NCBI GenBank assembly: GCA_030765055.1
Contig: JAUKNK010000147.1
Location: 1,564,501 to 1,628,500, forward strand
Source of the DNA: Mantis religiosa
Lineage: Eukaryota > Arthropoda > Insecta > Mantodea > Mantidae
Length of the DNA: 64,000 bases
Reading direction: 5' to 3'
The notes under the pieces are model-generated. The model made no database searches and had not been told where the DNA came from. It was given only the letters and a program-made list of their open reading frames with translations. Positions 46,167 through 57,740 of this stretch are shown piece by piece (the first letter of the stretch is position 1; each line of letters opens with the position of its first letter). The position numbers were made by a program, and so were the translations under genes.

Positions 46167-46647
46167 TGTGACTTAGTGGGTTCGTTAAATGAAAAGTCCA
46201 ATTGCACCACTCAAAACTGTTCTTTATATCCACCGACTTACAGCTAAACTCTTGCCAATTACACAGAATTACGTAATGCACACAATTACGATTCACCAGT
46301 TCGTCCGTTACAATTTCACTTGCACTCGTAATTACGTACAACCTTCCGATGCATTCCCACAGTCTTCTCGTCATACACTACCACTGCATTCATACGCCAA
46401 GAACTGACTGACTCCTGTTGCCCGACCTGTTGCTTATATATTGTCAGCTAGCCGATCTGGAAGGTTCTAGATTTGATGAAATATCCCGTAATTTCGAGAA
46501 CACAGGTGGAACAGAAAGAGACGGCGCAGTGATGTTTTTTTCCCGGCCACGCCTTTTTAACGCCACAAGACAAATGAGGGGGGCGTGGTGAGCGCCAACC
46601 GTCCCCTGCTTGTCCGCTCTATAGGGTGTTCCGACGTTCGGGTGACA
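46167..46647 (-). repeat. 3' LTR of gypsy copy 2
   Basis: 481 bp. On minus it begins TGTCACCCGAACGTCGG and ends TCACA. A TATA-type box (CAATATATAAGC on minus) is at about 46431-46442. Confidence 0.93.
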
Positions 46648-46660
46648 CTGCTCCCTCCTC
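46648..46660 (-). promoter_or_regulatory. Polypurine tract of gypsy copy 2
   Basis: On minus GAGGAGGGAGCAG lies directly before the 3' LTR, where plus-strand DNA synthesis is primed in this family. The same tract ends copy 1 at 18838. Confidence 0.8.
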
Positions 46661-47958
46661 AAAGCTGGTCGTCCCGAACAGCACCATCGTAGCGTGCCAG
46701 GCGATCCAGGTGTACCACCAACATCTTCCCTCGGGGAACCTTCTGAATGCGGTAGACCACGTCGTTAATCCTCTTCACCACCCAGTACGGTCCTTGCCAT
46801 GGCTGATGGAGCTTCGGGCAGCGTCCTTTGGTCCGGGTAGGACGGTACAACCAGACCAGGTCACCTTGATGGAACCCTTGGCTGTTGGGTTGCCTGTCTT
46901 ACCTGGTCTTCATGCGGTCGCTCACCTTCTGGAAGTTCTGGCGAGCCATCTCGTGCATGTCGTGGAGATAGCCCACCAAGTTCTCCACATACTCGGTCGC
47001 TGGCTGTTTCGCTTCCGGAGGGCTTCCAAAAGCCAGGTCACAAGGGAGGCGTATTTCTCGGCCAAACATTAAGCTGGCTGGCGTCATCCCAGTTGTGTCG
47101 TGTGTAGACGAGCGGAAGGCCAGCAAGAAAGGTGGCACCTTGACGTCCCAGTCTCGCTGATGGCTCGACACGACCTTCCTCAGGTGTTCCTCTTAGGTCT
47201 TGGTGTACCTTTCTACCATGCCATCCGATTGGAGATGTAGAGGCTTAGTGGGAGTCTTGTTCACCCCAAGCCTTTGTAGTACCTCCTTCATTAGGTTGGA
47301 CTCAAAGTTGGTACCCTGGTCACTGTAGCTCTAACGGCACCCCATATCGACAGAACACTTGCTTCACGAGGCAGTCTGTGACTGTCTTTGCCTCTTGGTT
47401 TGGGATGGCATACACCTCCGGCCACTTAGTGAAGTAGTCCACGACCACCACTAGGTAATTGTTGCCTCGGTCGGAAACTGGGAACGGTCCAGCAATGTCA
47501 ACGGCGATCCGTTCGAATGGCACTCCCACGTTGTACTGCTGCATGCGACCGCGACTCCTAGTCTGGGGGCCGCGACTCGCCGCGCACACGTGACACTGAC
47601 GGCACCATCTCTCAGCGTCTGCTCGGAGCCTCAGCCAGTAGTAGCGCTGCCGTAGTTAGTCAATCGTTCGGTTCGCTCCCAGGTGTCCTCCTGAAGTACG
47701 GGCGTGTACTTCTTCCAAGACTTCCGGTAGCTTACTCCGGGGAAGTAGCAACTGTTCTCTCTGCGCCTTCCCATCGGGTGATTCCCATACCCGGAACAGC
47801 ACGCCCTCTCTGGTCTTCAACGAGTCCCATTGGGCCCAGTACGACTTGTAGGTGGCGCTCCTCGGTGCGATGTCCTCCCAGGTTGGTCTCGTCCCTGCCT
47901 CCACTTCCCTGAAGAGTGCCCCAAGTCTGCGTCCGCCAGCTGTTCCCTCCTCAGGCAT
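46659..47958 (-). pseudogene. Integrase (gypsy copy 2), frameshifted
   Basis: On minus: a degraded zinc-binding N-terminus (RTSGGHLGANRTID near 47660), then FERIAVDIAGPFPVSDRG, VVVVDYFTKWPEVYAIP with the first catalytic Asp intact, a break near 47320, a middle part FLLAFRSSTHDTTGMTPAS and LMFGREIRLPCDLAF (47171-46899), and a C-terminal part GPYWVVKRINDVVYRIQ with KMLVVHLDRLARYDG. The GPYWVV block places it among gypsy elements with a GPY/F module. It ends one codon before the polypurine tract. Confidence 0.85.
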
Positions 47959-47996
47959 TCGCTATCCCAGCCGTCCGCAGGCACTGCCGTGACTAC

Positions 47997-49119
47997 TCAG
48001 ACTGCTGCGGCACGCTCCTTCTCCTCCACTCTTGTACACTGGCCGCACTCTTCTGGACAGGGTCTTCGGGACATGGCGTCAGCGTTACCGTGGCTCTTCC
48101 CTCTACGATGTTCCGAGATAAAGTAGTACTCCTGCAGCCTCTGGACCCAACGTGCTGTTTGGCCTTCCACAGTCTTAAAGCTCACTAGCCAGGTTAGGGT
48201 GGAATGGTCAGTCCTCAGGTGGAATGGTTGACCGTACAGGTACTTGTGGAAGTGCTCCAATGTCCTTGCTACCGCCAGTAACTCCCGTCGGGTGACGCAG
48301 TAGGTCTTCTCTGCCTTGGATACCGTCTTTCTGTAGTAGGCTATCAGACGCTCATGGCCGTCCTGGATCTGCGATAGGACACTTTCAATGCAATGGTCGC
48401 TAGCGTCGGTGTCCACAATGAAGGCGCCACCCAGTTGTGGAAACCCAAAATTGGAGCACTGCACAGGGTTTCCTTCAGGTGCCGGAAAGCGTCTTCGGCA
48501 TCCTCCGTCCAAACCCCTTTATGAAGCGGCGGCAATAGCTTCACAGCCCCAGGAAACTGCGCTGCTCTTTCTTATCCCTTGGGCGAGGCCAATCTCTCAC
48601 GGCCTTTGTCATCTCTTTGTCTGTGGCCACTCCGGTTGCTGAGACTATGTGGCCCAAGTAGTTAACTTCTTTGCGGAAGAGCTGGCACTTCTTCGCGTTC
48701 AGCTTCAAGTTGGTCGCCTGCAGTCTCTGTAGCACCTTACTCAGATTCTCGATGTGATCTTCAAAAGTCTTCCCGAGGATGATGATGTCGTCCAGGTATA
48801 GCAGGCAGCATCGTATGTCAGCCCTCTCATCACTGACTCCATGAGGCTCTGGAAGGTATCTGGTGCGTTGCAGAGACCAAAGTGCATAACCGTGAACTGC
48901 CAGAGCCCTCGCGGTCTTATCCTTGTCTCTCGGGTGTAGAGCTACCTGCCAGTAGCCCGACTTCAGGTCCAGGGTCGAGAACCACTGTGCACAAGCTAGC
49001 GTGTCCAGGGTGTCGTCAATCTGTGGTAAGGGTAAACAGTCCTTCCGGGTGACAGCGTTCAGCTTTCTGTAGTCTACGCTGAAGCGCAGCTCGCCGTTCT
49101 TCTTCGTCACCAAGACCAA
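47997..49119 (-). pseudogene. Reverse transcriptase and RNase H (gypsy copy 2), N-terminus lost
   Basis: It begins abruptly at VLVTKKNGELRFSVDYRKLN, next to the inserted LINE. YLDDIIILGKTFEDH carries the RT catalytic YLDD. Then LNAKKCQLFRKEVNYLGHIV and KKEQRSFLGL; a stop and a small deletion follow in the connection. RNase H runs from about 48460 (FIVDTDASDHCIESVLS) through TYCVTRRELLAVA and LRTDHSTLTWL. The part upstream of VLVT is missing. Confidence 0.87.
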
Positions 49120-49267
49120 GTAATAGAACTAATTACGACTAATGAACCAAGTACTTAATATGAATGCTAAAAAGAAGCCTAAGAAGAATACTCCAGTAGA
49201 ATTAGAAGAAATTTAAAACGAGTTATTGAACATAAACTCATGTTAATCGCGACTAACTAGAAGTAAT

Positions 49268-50242
49268 ATGGATGATAAGGGAGTCCAAACGGACATTCCT
49301 TTTATTAAAAGTTATGATCAAATGGATATCAATATATTTTCCGACCATCAAGACAATTCTCGGGATCTTCCATTCAAGCCACAGTTACCACCTAAATGTA
49401 AAATAAATAAAAAATTTTGTAATGAAGAGATGGACAAAGCGATATCAAAAACTGTATCCTTTGTAGATGAAGTTATTCCAAAACCAAAATTAATCTTTAA
49501 TAAATGTGATATATTAGCATCGGAATTAAGTAATCCAATCAAGATACCCGTTGATTACGAAGCTATAATGGATATAGAAGAAAGCGAACATGACGTTGGT
49601 ATAAAATTTGACACATCATCAAAATTCCCCATAAATTTTTATAATGGCATTGAAAATGCAATGCAACTTAGTAGATTGGAGGCAACAAAAATATTATTAG
49701 CAGCATTACGACATGTGATAAGGAAGCTACATGAGAAAGGGGAATCAATTGTTTTTCCATTACGTGATGCCATTGACAGAATGGAGTTAAGGGTTCATAA
49801 TATCACAACAGATCCGGAGGAATTATTAAATCTGTTATATATAGTCTTCATTAGAAGGAATGAAGTCTTTGATCTCGAAGAAATTTATAGCCATTTTGTT
49901 AAATGTTATGGTAAAATAATAATTGATCATAGCCAGCCTTGGCCATATTGCTATGCTCAAATTAGACATAATGGTTCCACTTATTCTAAAATTATTCAAT
50001 CCATGGCTCCTAAATCCATCACTTCTATTATCCCGAAAGTATCAAATCCATGTACCAGTACTCCATTCAAAAGCAAACAATTCTCCCTTAAAACAAATTC
50101 CTCTAAATTCCAACCCTCTAAGAATGATATCAATGTTTTCAAAAACCTTGTTAAAGGTGCTACTTCTGAATTCTATAATAAAAATAAATCTACATCCAGA
50201 ACAGTCAGCACCAAAAAGCAAAGTAAGTCTTTGAAAACATAA
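49268..50242 (+). CDS. ORF1 of the R1-like LINE (324 aa), atypical
   Basis: Open from ATG to TAA, 324 aa. It has an acidic N-terminal half, a helical middle (MQLSRLEATKILLAALRHVI) and a Ser/Lys-rich basic tail (NKNKSTSRTVSTKKQSKS). ORF1 of R1-type LINEs usually ends in several CCHC knuckles; none is present here. The position directly before ORF2 supports an ORF1 role in RNA binding, but that is inferred only from position and the basic tail. A tiny frame at 49171-49215 precedes it. Confidence 0.6.
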   Translation: MDDKGVQTDIPFIKSYDQMDINIFSDHQDNSRDLPFKPQLPPKCKINKKFCNEEMDKAISKTVSFVDEVIPKPKLIFNKCDILASELSNPIKIPVDYEAIMDIEESEHDVGIKFDTSSKFPINFYNGIENAMQLSRLEATKILLAALRHVIRKLHEKGESIVFPLRDAIDRMELRVHNITTDPEELLNLLYIVFIRRNEVFDLEEIYSHFVKCYGKIIIDHSQPWPYCYAQIRHNGSTYSKIIQSMAPKSITSIIPKVSNPCTSTPFKSKQFSLKTNSSKFQPSKNDINVFKNLVKGATSEFYNKNKSTSRTVSTKKQSKSLKT

Positions 50243-50432
50243 GCACAGTCTCGAAGTTCGAATAGTCTACATCAGAGTTCATCCTCCAGCAGATTAGTTG
50301 GACAAAATATGACAAATATGATTAAGGAATATTATCAATCAGCAGAAGGGCAGTATGCAGCACATAGTAAATATGATCAATTTAAATAAATCTATTCATT
50401 GCCATGAATCCTGATTGTTATAATTATTGTAA

Positions 50433-53400
50433 AAAGTTTAAGAATTGCTCAAATTAATGCCCAAAGTAGCAAATTGGTGACGGCAGAGATAAGAAAGTTG
50501 ATTAAGGAATTAAATCTCGATATTATTTGCATTCAAGAACCCTATACAGCAAATGGAACATTAGTTTATTTGCCTACAATGGTTAGATAATAACTGGAGA
50601 TATTAAACCCATGGCTGCAATTGTTACTGTTAATTCCAATCTTCAAGTTGTGAACATTACACAATTTTCCGATTCGCATACAAACTGTGTGGAAATCTCA
50701 CATGAGAATGGTAAATTTATTTTAGCTAATTATTACTTTCAATGGAGTGAAGAAATAGAGCCATATATAAATAGAGTTAGGAGTATACAACATTATTTTC
50801 GGCATCATGAAATAATTCATACTATGGATTCTAATGCGAAATCATTATGGTGGTATAATGAATATAGGGATGCAAGGGGTGAGAAGATGGAAGATGTTAT
50901 TTCAGAACTAAATTTGCATGTAGTAAATCAAGGTAATAATCCACCAACATTTGAAAATCGTCAAGGGGCTTCATCTAACATCGATTTGACACTCTGCAGT
51001 AGTAAAAGTTTAAAACATATTTATGGATGGAAAGTAGGACAGGATTTGCCTTCCAGCGATCATAGAATGATCTATTTTTACTATAGCATAAGTACTAATT
51101 CAGAATTTGCCTGTCAAGATAAAAATGGAAAAAGAAATTTTTCCCAAGCTAATTGGAACCAAGTGAAGTCGATTTTCAGTTCTTCAAATAGATGTTTTGG
51201 TGTTTTTGAATCAAATAATCTAATTTATAATATTGATTATGCTATTAAGCAATCAGTACCTCACTCGAGAGTAAAGAAGTTCTCAGATAATATTTGGAAT
51301 GGTGCCTTGGAAATTTCAAGGAGAAAAATGAGGAAATTTAGAAAAATGTATCAAAGATCCGTGATTGAATCAGATAGACAGGCAAACCTAAATCGCTATA
51401 GAAATGCCAAATTTAAATTTAAACAGCTATTGTTAGACACTAGACAAAAATCCTGGATCACATTTGTGGAAACCCATTTAGATAATAACACTTGGGGAAT
51501 TCCTTATAAAATGGTTATGGACAAGATTAAGAAACCTGAAATTTTGAGTACTTTAGAAAAACATGATTGTAGTATGACCTCAAATTGGGAGGAAACCACG
51601 AAATCACTTTTGGATACTCTATTGCCCGATGACGATATATCCTCGGATAATTTCCAAAACACATTATGTCGACTTAATATGAAATTTGATTATAATAATT
51701 TCAATTTAACATATCCTTTTGATATATCAGAAGTAAAAGTAATCTTCAAAAAGTTAAAGAAGCAGAAGCCCTGTGGTCCGGACAATATACCGAATAAAGT
51801 CATAATGACCCACCATGATACGTTAATACCACAACTTACCAGTATTTTTAACGATTGTCTGTGGAGAGGATATTTTCCAGATTGTTGGAAAGAGGCTAGG
51901 GTTATTGTCCTAAAGAAAGGTTCTGATAAAGATCCGATGAAACCAAAGTCATACAGACCAATCTGCCTGTTAAACTCAATGGGCAAGATTTTTGAACATC
52001 TAATTAATAAGAGGATAATAGAATATAGGACTATGATAGGAATGTATAATAGGCAGTATGGCTTTAGAAAAGGAAGATCTACCGAGGACGCTATCATTGA
52101 TATCATGGACTGCGTGACTCGCTGTACAAATAAGTATATAATTGGATTATCAGTTGATATTTCAGGAGCCTTTGACAATCTATGGTGACCTTTCTTCTTT
52201 GAAAGGCTAAGAAAGCTTAATTATCCATATCCCATATATAGATTACTCTTGAGTTATTGTGATAACAGGAAAGTATATATTCAAGGCATCAACCAGAAGA
52301 TCTATAAAAGTATCAGTAAAGCTTGTCCACAAGGATCTGTTCTGGGCCCCACGTTTTGGGACATTGTGATGGAAACCTTGTTAGAAAATTTTGAAAATGA
52401 TGAAAATGTATTTAATATAATAGCATATGCGGACGATGTAATTTTTCTGATAGCAGGCGACTCAAGATTACAACTAGAAACTAAGGCAAATTTTATATAA
52501 TCGAAATTAGCCAACTGGTGTAATGAGACTAAATTGCAAATTGCTCCCCAAAAGTCATCATATATTTTATTTAAAGGAAAATTGAAACGAGATCCGATTA
52601 TTAAGTATAATAATGAAAAAATTCAACGTTGCAGAGAAATAAAATATCTAGGTGTTATGCTGGATGAAAAATTTAATTTTATAAATCATGTAGAGTATGT
52701 TAGAATGAAGGGTGAAAAAGTTATGAATAAATTAGCCACACTTGTCAATATAAAATATAAAATATCCTTAAATAACATTATCACCTATCATACTCTTTTT
52801 GGATCAATTGTTACATATGCCGCAGCAACCTGGGCTCAAAAATTGTATAATTTGAATATTAGAAACAAATTAAGAAGTACACAGAGGAAGATCCTGCTTC
52901 GCCATACGGGTGCTGTTTGCACGACATCTACAGTAGCACTCCTTGTAACGACAGGAATATGGCCCATCGATCTTCTAATTAGATTGAGAGGTGCAATGTT
53001 CTGGTTCAAGAAAAATAATTTCGATGAAGTAAATAGTGTAGTTGGAAAGGTGTGTAATACCAGACAAGATATCAAGAAACATCTTTTGAAGGATTGGCAG
53101 AATGAATGGGACAGTATAAATGAAGGTAGAAGAACTCATGAATTCTTTCCATTTATAATCGAACGCTTGAAACTGAAACATGTAAAACCCGCAAAAGGTC
53201 TAATTCATTTTTTGACTGGACATGGACCATATGGTACATATTGGTATAAAGTGAAGTAGTTAAATATTTCCATTTGTAATATATGTAGTAAAGTAAATAA
53301 TCCAGAACATGTTTTATTTGAATGCGATAAGTATGACCATCTAATTACTGAAGAACGAAATAAATTAAGAGGATTTAATTTATGGAACATAATAAGAAAC

Positions 53401-53565
53401 CCAGAATTATATAATACCTTGGCCAAATTAGCAAATATCATCAGCGAATTAGCATGGAAATCAATTCTACCCAAATGTATACCTGTTCAAGAAATTCAAC
53501 CACCAATTGAGTTAAGAAGACCCCAAAGACGTATTAATCCACCTAATGAAGAAAATATTATTTAA
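50433..53565 (+). pseudogene. ORF2 of the R1-like LINE: APE endonuclease, reverse transcriptase, zinc knuckle
   Basis: The endonuclease starts in one frame (RIAQINAQSSKLV, IICIQEPY) and shifts near 50590. It continues with MDSNAKSLWWYN, SNIDLTLCSSKSL and SSDHRMIYF. RT: KKQKPCGPDNIP, YRPICLLNSMGKIFEHL, YGFRKGRSTEDAI, VDISGAFDNLW, PQGSVLGPTFWD and catalytic YADDVIF. Stops: TGA at 52186 where DNLWWP would have a second Trp, TAA at 52498, TAG at 53257. The C-terminus has a C-x2-C-x7-H-x4-C knuckle (CNICSKVNNPEHVLFEC). It is a recently dead but well-kept protein. The family nicks target DNA and primes reverse transcription there. Confidence 0.85.
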
Positions 53566-55250
53566 GAAGGTATGGAATGATTAGCAAAATATAAATAGTA
53601 GAAGAAGAGGATGTTGTGTTTCCCTTGGTCGACGAGATTGGGGCAACAGGAGAACTAGAGCCGTAGCAGAATCCGGAGGTGATGCAGAGAGGATGAGGGT
53701 GGTGCAATTCCCCTTCCATGTCTACCAGTTCTGAGGAGGACACATAGAGTTCTTGCCGGCGAATCAGGTACCCGCCTCAAGGTTGTTAGTGCAACTGCTC
53801 CAGTAATGTCCAACAATGTGTATAATGAGGAGGTGATCGTAGAAATGAAAGTGTTTTAGTGTTTCAGTGTAATATATTATCCTGTGAAATCTTTAGGGGA
53901 GGGATTGCCCTCCCCTCAAATTAAATATAATTTTGAGTAGTGTTAATAGTATATTTTTGGGTGGGAGGGGTTTTCCCCCTCCCCGTGGTGTTTAAAGTGA
54001 ATGATGAAGTTTATTTGTGGTTTAGTTTAGGGAGGGATTTTCCTTCTCCGGTGTAAGATGATGAGAGAAGTGTTGTAAGTAATAATGTGGTGTAGTAATG
54101 GATGAGTAAAGTTTTTTGGATGGTTGTTTTGTAGTGAAGGATATTGGTGAATTGAGTTATGGATTATTATTATGGATAATTTGAGTGAAAGATGAAGGAG
54201 GATCTGAATGAATTATTTTAGGAAGTGGATATTTGGAACAATGGATATAAGGAGTTGATTTGATAAATTATAGAGATGTTACTTTATTTAAATTTGGTGT
54301 AAAATGAGGATAGTTAAATTTTGAGAAAGTGTGTTTTGAGAAATTATAGAATAGGAATTTATATATATATATATATATATATAATTATGTTAAAGATTTA
54401 GGAGATTTAATAGTTGAAATGTGTTTTAGTATAATGTTAAATTGCTATTTTTGTGTTAATAAGGTAACAAAATAAATTATAAATAAATGAAATAAATAAA
54501 TTAAATTAAATTGTTTGGTTTGGTTGTTTGAAGGTTATTGTAATGGCTTAATTTTGAAATATATGAAGGTTATTGAATGTATAATTATTCTTTGTTTAAT
54601 ATGTTTGAATTGTATTGCCATTTTTGAATTTCGAATTTATATTTTATTTGATATAAAGTAGATTTGAAAAAAAATTGATTGGTGTAGAATTAAAAATAAT
54701 ATTTAATTTTTTTTTCTTTATATAAATTGATATAATGTATTTTAATTTGTTTAAAGAATTTTGAGTAAATAATTTGTAAATTTTGTGATTGTTGTAATGT
54801 AAATTTTATGAATTATTTTTATACAAGTTTATGGTTAAATGTTTTGTAAGTTTTTAAGAAGGTTTTTTTCAGTTAAAATGGTAAATTGATAAGCTTTAAA
54901 TGTACTGATTACCAGTACATTAAGTATCGGTTTCCGGTATTGTAGTCTTATTTTGTAATTGTAGCTGGTTGTCAGTTATTTGTATACTGGATTCCAGTAA
55001 ATTTTTATTGGTTACATTGTAAATTTTTAAATTGGTAGCTTTGGTATTCATATTTGTTTAAAAATTTTTCTTTTTAATTTTTGTTTTTTCTTTTATTATC
55101 TGAAAAATGATTATTTAAATTGTATTTTTGTATTTATTTGGTAGTTAATCAATTAGAATTTGGAAATCATGTCCCGGTATAAGAAATTAGATACCGGGAT
55201 TAGATTTTCAGATTTTTATTTTTATTTATTTCTTTATTTATATTTATTTT
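53566..55250 (+). other. 3' UTR of the R1-like LINE with a series of hairpins
   Basis: Purine- and AT-rich, without genes. Perfect stems: 53895-53903 with 53908-53916 (AGGGGAGGG/CCCTCCCCT); 53963-53970 with 53976-53983 (GGGAGGGG/CCCCTCCC); 54899-54907 with 54913-54921 (AATGTACTG/CAGTACATT); 54985-54990 with 54994-54999 (TACTGG/CCAGTA); 55172-55180 with 55191-55199 (TCCCGGTAT/ATACCGGGA). TATCGG/CCGGTA at 54925-54940 has one wobble pair. A (TA)n tract is at 54361-54382. RT of such elements recognises 3' RNA structure. Confidence 0.75.
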
Positions 55251-56403
55251 GTCCACACCCCCAACACAGGCCACTAGGTGTTCGCCGGCATCCTTCAGCT
55301 GGTCTTCTGTCTCCGGCGTAGCGGACACTCCTCGTTCTCGACGTTGGGATAAAGGATACCTTGGCCGGCTCTATCCTTAATGCCGCTGTCAGCACCTCGT
55401 GGATGGTTTCATAATCGCCGAGCATTACGCGCTGAGGAATCTCCGTGTCCCGTACCCCGTCGACAAAGTTGTAGACGGCTTTCCGGGATACGAACTCCAG
55501 TGGCAGGTCAACCAAGGCCTTGCTAGCCAGCTGCGCAATCGCTATGGCGAACTCCTGCAACGTCTCCCACGGCTGCTGTGACCTTGCCTTTAGCTGGCTG
55601 CGGTATGCTGCGGCTAAGCGGTGGTTCCCGAAGCGATTCTCCAGCGCCTCCCAGATGTCCTTGGGCGCCGCCGTTGTCTGCACCGCGTTTAGGACTTCCG
55701 CGGCCCGTCCCTGGAGGCTGGCTATTAACTGTGTGGCCTCCTCCTCCGGAGACCATCTGTTGTGCTTGGCCACTGTGTCGAACTGGTGGCGAAAGAACTC
55801 AAATGTTGACGCGCCGTCATATTTCGGAGGTTTGACGCGCGCCGATGTTGTTTTGCGTCCCGGTGCGTCGGCCTTCAAATCCTTCAATTTCCTGCCGACG
55901 ACGTCCTCCACCATGGGACTTGACGCTGCTGTCGGCCTTTCCTTCCAGGTCGTTTACGCGGTTCCCGAGGTCTTCGACGTCTTCAACCATGGCGTTCAGG
56001 GACTTGGCGTTATGTCGGCCTTTTCCTCTAGGTCATTGAAGCGGTTCGCCAGGTCCTCGACGCACTCGTCCTCCTGGCTCATTCGCTTGTCCAGCTCCGT
56101 CAGGTTAATCCTCACGCCGGCCAACTGTTCTTCAAATTTGGCGGCAAGAGCCTCGTTCGCCACCTTCATTTCCGTGGTCAGTTCGGCTATTTTTGCGGTC
56201 ATTGTCGTTGCCAAGTTGTTGTTTGTAGTCTCCAGCTTCGCGGCCAGGCTGTTATTCGCCGCTTCCGCTTTTGCAGCGAGGTTTTCATTTGCCGTCTTCA
56301 TTTCCTTCAACTCTGCGGCCAAGTTGTTATTTGCCGCCTCCGACTTCGCTGTTAATTCGTTCATCTTCTGCAAAAGCATTTCCAATACCGATTCCATGGC
56401 CAT
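55251..56403 (-). pseudogene. gag (gypsy copy 2), frameshifted and truncated in its zinc knuckle
   Basis: The probable start is MAMESVLEM (ATG ending at 56403). The N-terminal frame to 55996 is a long coiled coil rich in ANNNLAAEL-type heptads, with LDKRMSQEDECVEDL. After a shift (55915-55995) the core follows: VKPPKYDGASTFEFFRHQF, LIASLQGRAAEVLNAV, ETLQEFAIAIAQLASKALV. It ends in the knuckle at CWGCGQ, where gypsy sequence stops and LINE tail begins. Gag forms the particle around the element RNA. Confidence 0.87.
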
Positions 56404-56423
56404 AATATTCGGTGATGTTTTTG

Positions 56424-56442
56424 TCCCGCTTCCTGACACCAG
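56424..56442 (-). promoter_or_regulatory. Probable primer-binding site of gypsy copy 2
   Basis: One base inside the 5' LTR, minus reads TGGTGTCAGGAAGCGGGAC, beginning with the TGG that pairs with a tRNA 3' CCA end. I did not identify the tRNA. Confidence 0.6.
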
Positions 56443-56925
56443 TGTGAACTTGTGGGTTCGTGAAATCAAAAGTCCAATTGCACCACTCAAAAATATTCTT
56501 TATTTCCACCGACTTACAGTTAAACTCTTGCCAATTACACAGAATTACGTAATGCACACCATTACGATTCACCAGTTCGTCCGTTAAAATTTCACTTACA
56601 CTCGTAATTACGTACAATTCTCCGATGCACTCACACAGTCTTCTCGTCGTACACTAGCACTGAATTCTTACGCCGAGAACTGACAGACTCCTCTTGCCCG
56701 ACGTGTTGCTTATATAGGGTCAGCTAGCCGATCTGGAAGGTTCTAGATTAGATGAAATATCCCGTAAGTTCGAGAACACAGGTGGAACAGAAAGAGACGG
56801 CGCAGTGATGTCTTTTTTTCCCAGTCACCCCTTGTTACCGCCACAAGACAAATGAGGGGGGCGTGGCGAGCGCCGACCGTCCCCTGCTTGCCCGCTCTAT
56901 AGGGTGTTCCGACGTTCGGGTGACA
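56443..56925 (-). repeat. 5' LTR of gypsy copy 2
   Basis: 483 bp. It carries TGTCACCC...TCACA ends on minus and a CCCTATATAAGCAAC TATA box at about 56703-56717. It pairs with the 3' LTR at 46167-46647. Confidence 0.93.
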
Positions 56926-56929
56926 TTAT

Positions 56930-57738
56930 AAACCCATCATAATGACAGTAAGGGATAGAGTCCCCGGAATGGAAAAACGTCGATGGCTCCTTGTCTTCGG
57001 AGAAGGATGACTCTTCAACGACACCTCTATGCAGTCAGAGCGTTCCAAACAAGAGAAAGGCAATTCATATACAATCAGGTGTGCCAACATGTACCTGAAA
57101 ATAACAGTGTACTTAGAAAATGGGAACAACAATAAAGGAATCTTACAGAGAAACAGAAAACAGAAGCCCACAAAATTACAAAATAAACATTTTTGGAGGG
57201 AAAGAATCAAAATTATCTCAAAGGACTATCCAATCTTCCAGTGACACAAGAGGGTGCTGTAGAAATGGAATTCCACGATTTGATGGAATGAGGAAAGAAA
57301 AAAAATTCTCACCACGTAAGACGAACAATGGGCGTGGGAGTAATACTGCATGACAATGGCACTAAGTATCTGGTACAGGACAATCAGGACATTTCACAAG
57401 AACCAGGAGGAACTACCAAACTCCAAGACCGGAAATATATGCATGTTCTCTAAGGGAACATGAATAGGACGTGACATCTATTGTAAATCATACACGAGAA
57501 ACGATTGACTGTAATGTCAATTCCAACGGGAACTGGAGCGACGGTACAGGAAACTAAACTGAGATTGCTATCTCTGACTTTGACTGAAGCAGTTCCGACA
57601 CATGTGTACCTGAATTACTTATATGCATGTAGAAGAGCATTAAACCCACTCAGAATGTCTATCGTTTTGTAATGTAAACTATTCTTTAGCAGTTGTAAAG
57701 TTTAGCTAATAAAATAGTAATTTCGTTGATGAATAATA
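56930..57738. other. No recognisable gene
   Basis: Flank of the gypsy insertion. Frames on + (57029-57244, 57120-57353) are A-rich and without motifs. Confidence 0.5.
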
Positions 57739-57740
57739 TA

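Larger units (their letters stand above)
49121..55250 (+). mobile_element. R1-like non-LTR retrotransposon inserted in gypsy copy 2
   Basis: A 6.1-kb LINE on +, opposite to its gypsy host. Order: a short leader, ORF1, ORF2 with APE endonuclease, RT and a C-terminal zinc knuckle, a 1.7-kb AT-rich 3' UTR, and an A/T-rich TTTA-type tail. The wording DISGAFDNLW and KACPQGSVLGPTFWD is that of R1-clade LINEs. It is nearly complete but has about four inactivating changes. It joins RT-derived gypsy sequence on the left and the gag zinc knuckle on the right. Confidence 0.88.
46167..56925 (-). mobile_element. Ty3/gypsy retrotransposon, copy 2, with both LTRs and TTAT target duplication
   Basis: The two outer segments, 46167-46647 and 56443-56925, are near-identical LTRs with TG...CA ends. 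TTAT flanks both sides (46163-46166 and 56926-56929). On minus the order is 5' LTR, primer-binding site, gag, (insertion), RT, RNase H, integrase, purine tract, 3' LTR. An R1-like LINE (49121-55250) sits inside. Relative to copy 1, about 1.1 kb covering the knuckle end, the protease and the start of RT is missing at the insertion point. The LTRs differ at a few percent by eye, so this is a fairly young but dead copy. Confidence 0.93.

Noticed and set aside
49068..49120. A host exon joined to the RT start
   Set aside because: The left side is gypsy RT and the right side is the LINE leader; the junction is an insertion boundary.
55520..56587. 355-aa plus-strand frame
   Set aside because: Antisense shadow of the gypsy gag coiled coil; its composition follows from the repeated gag codons.
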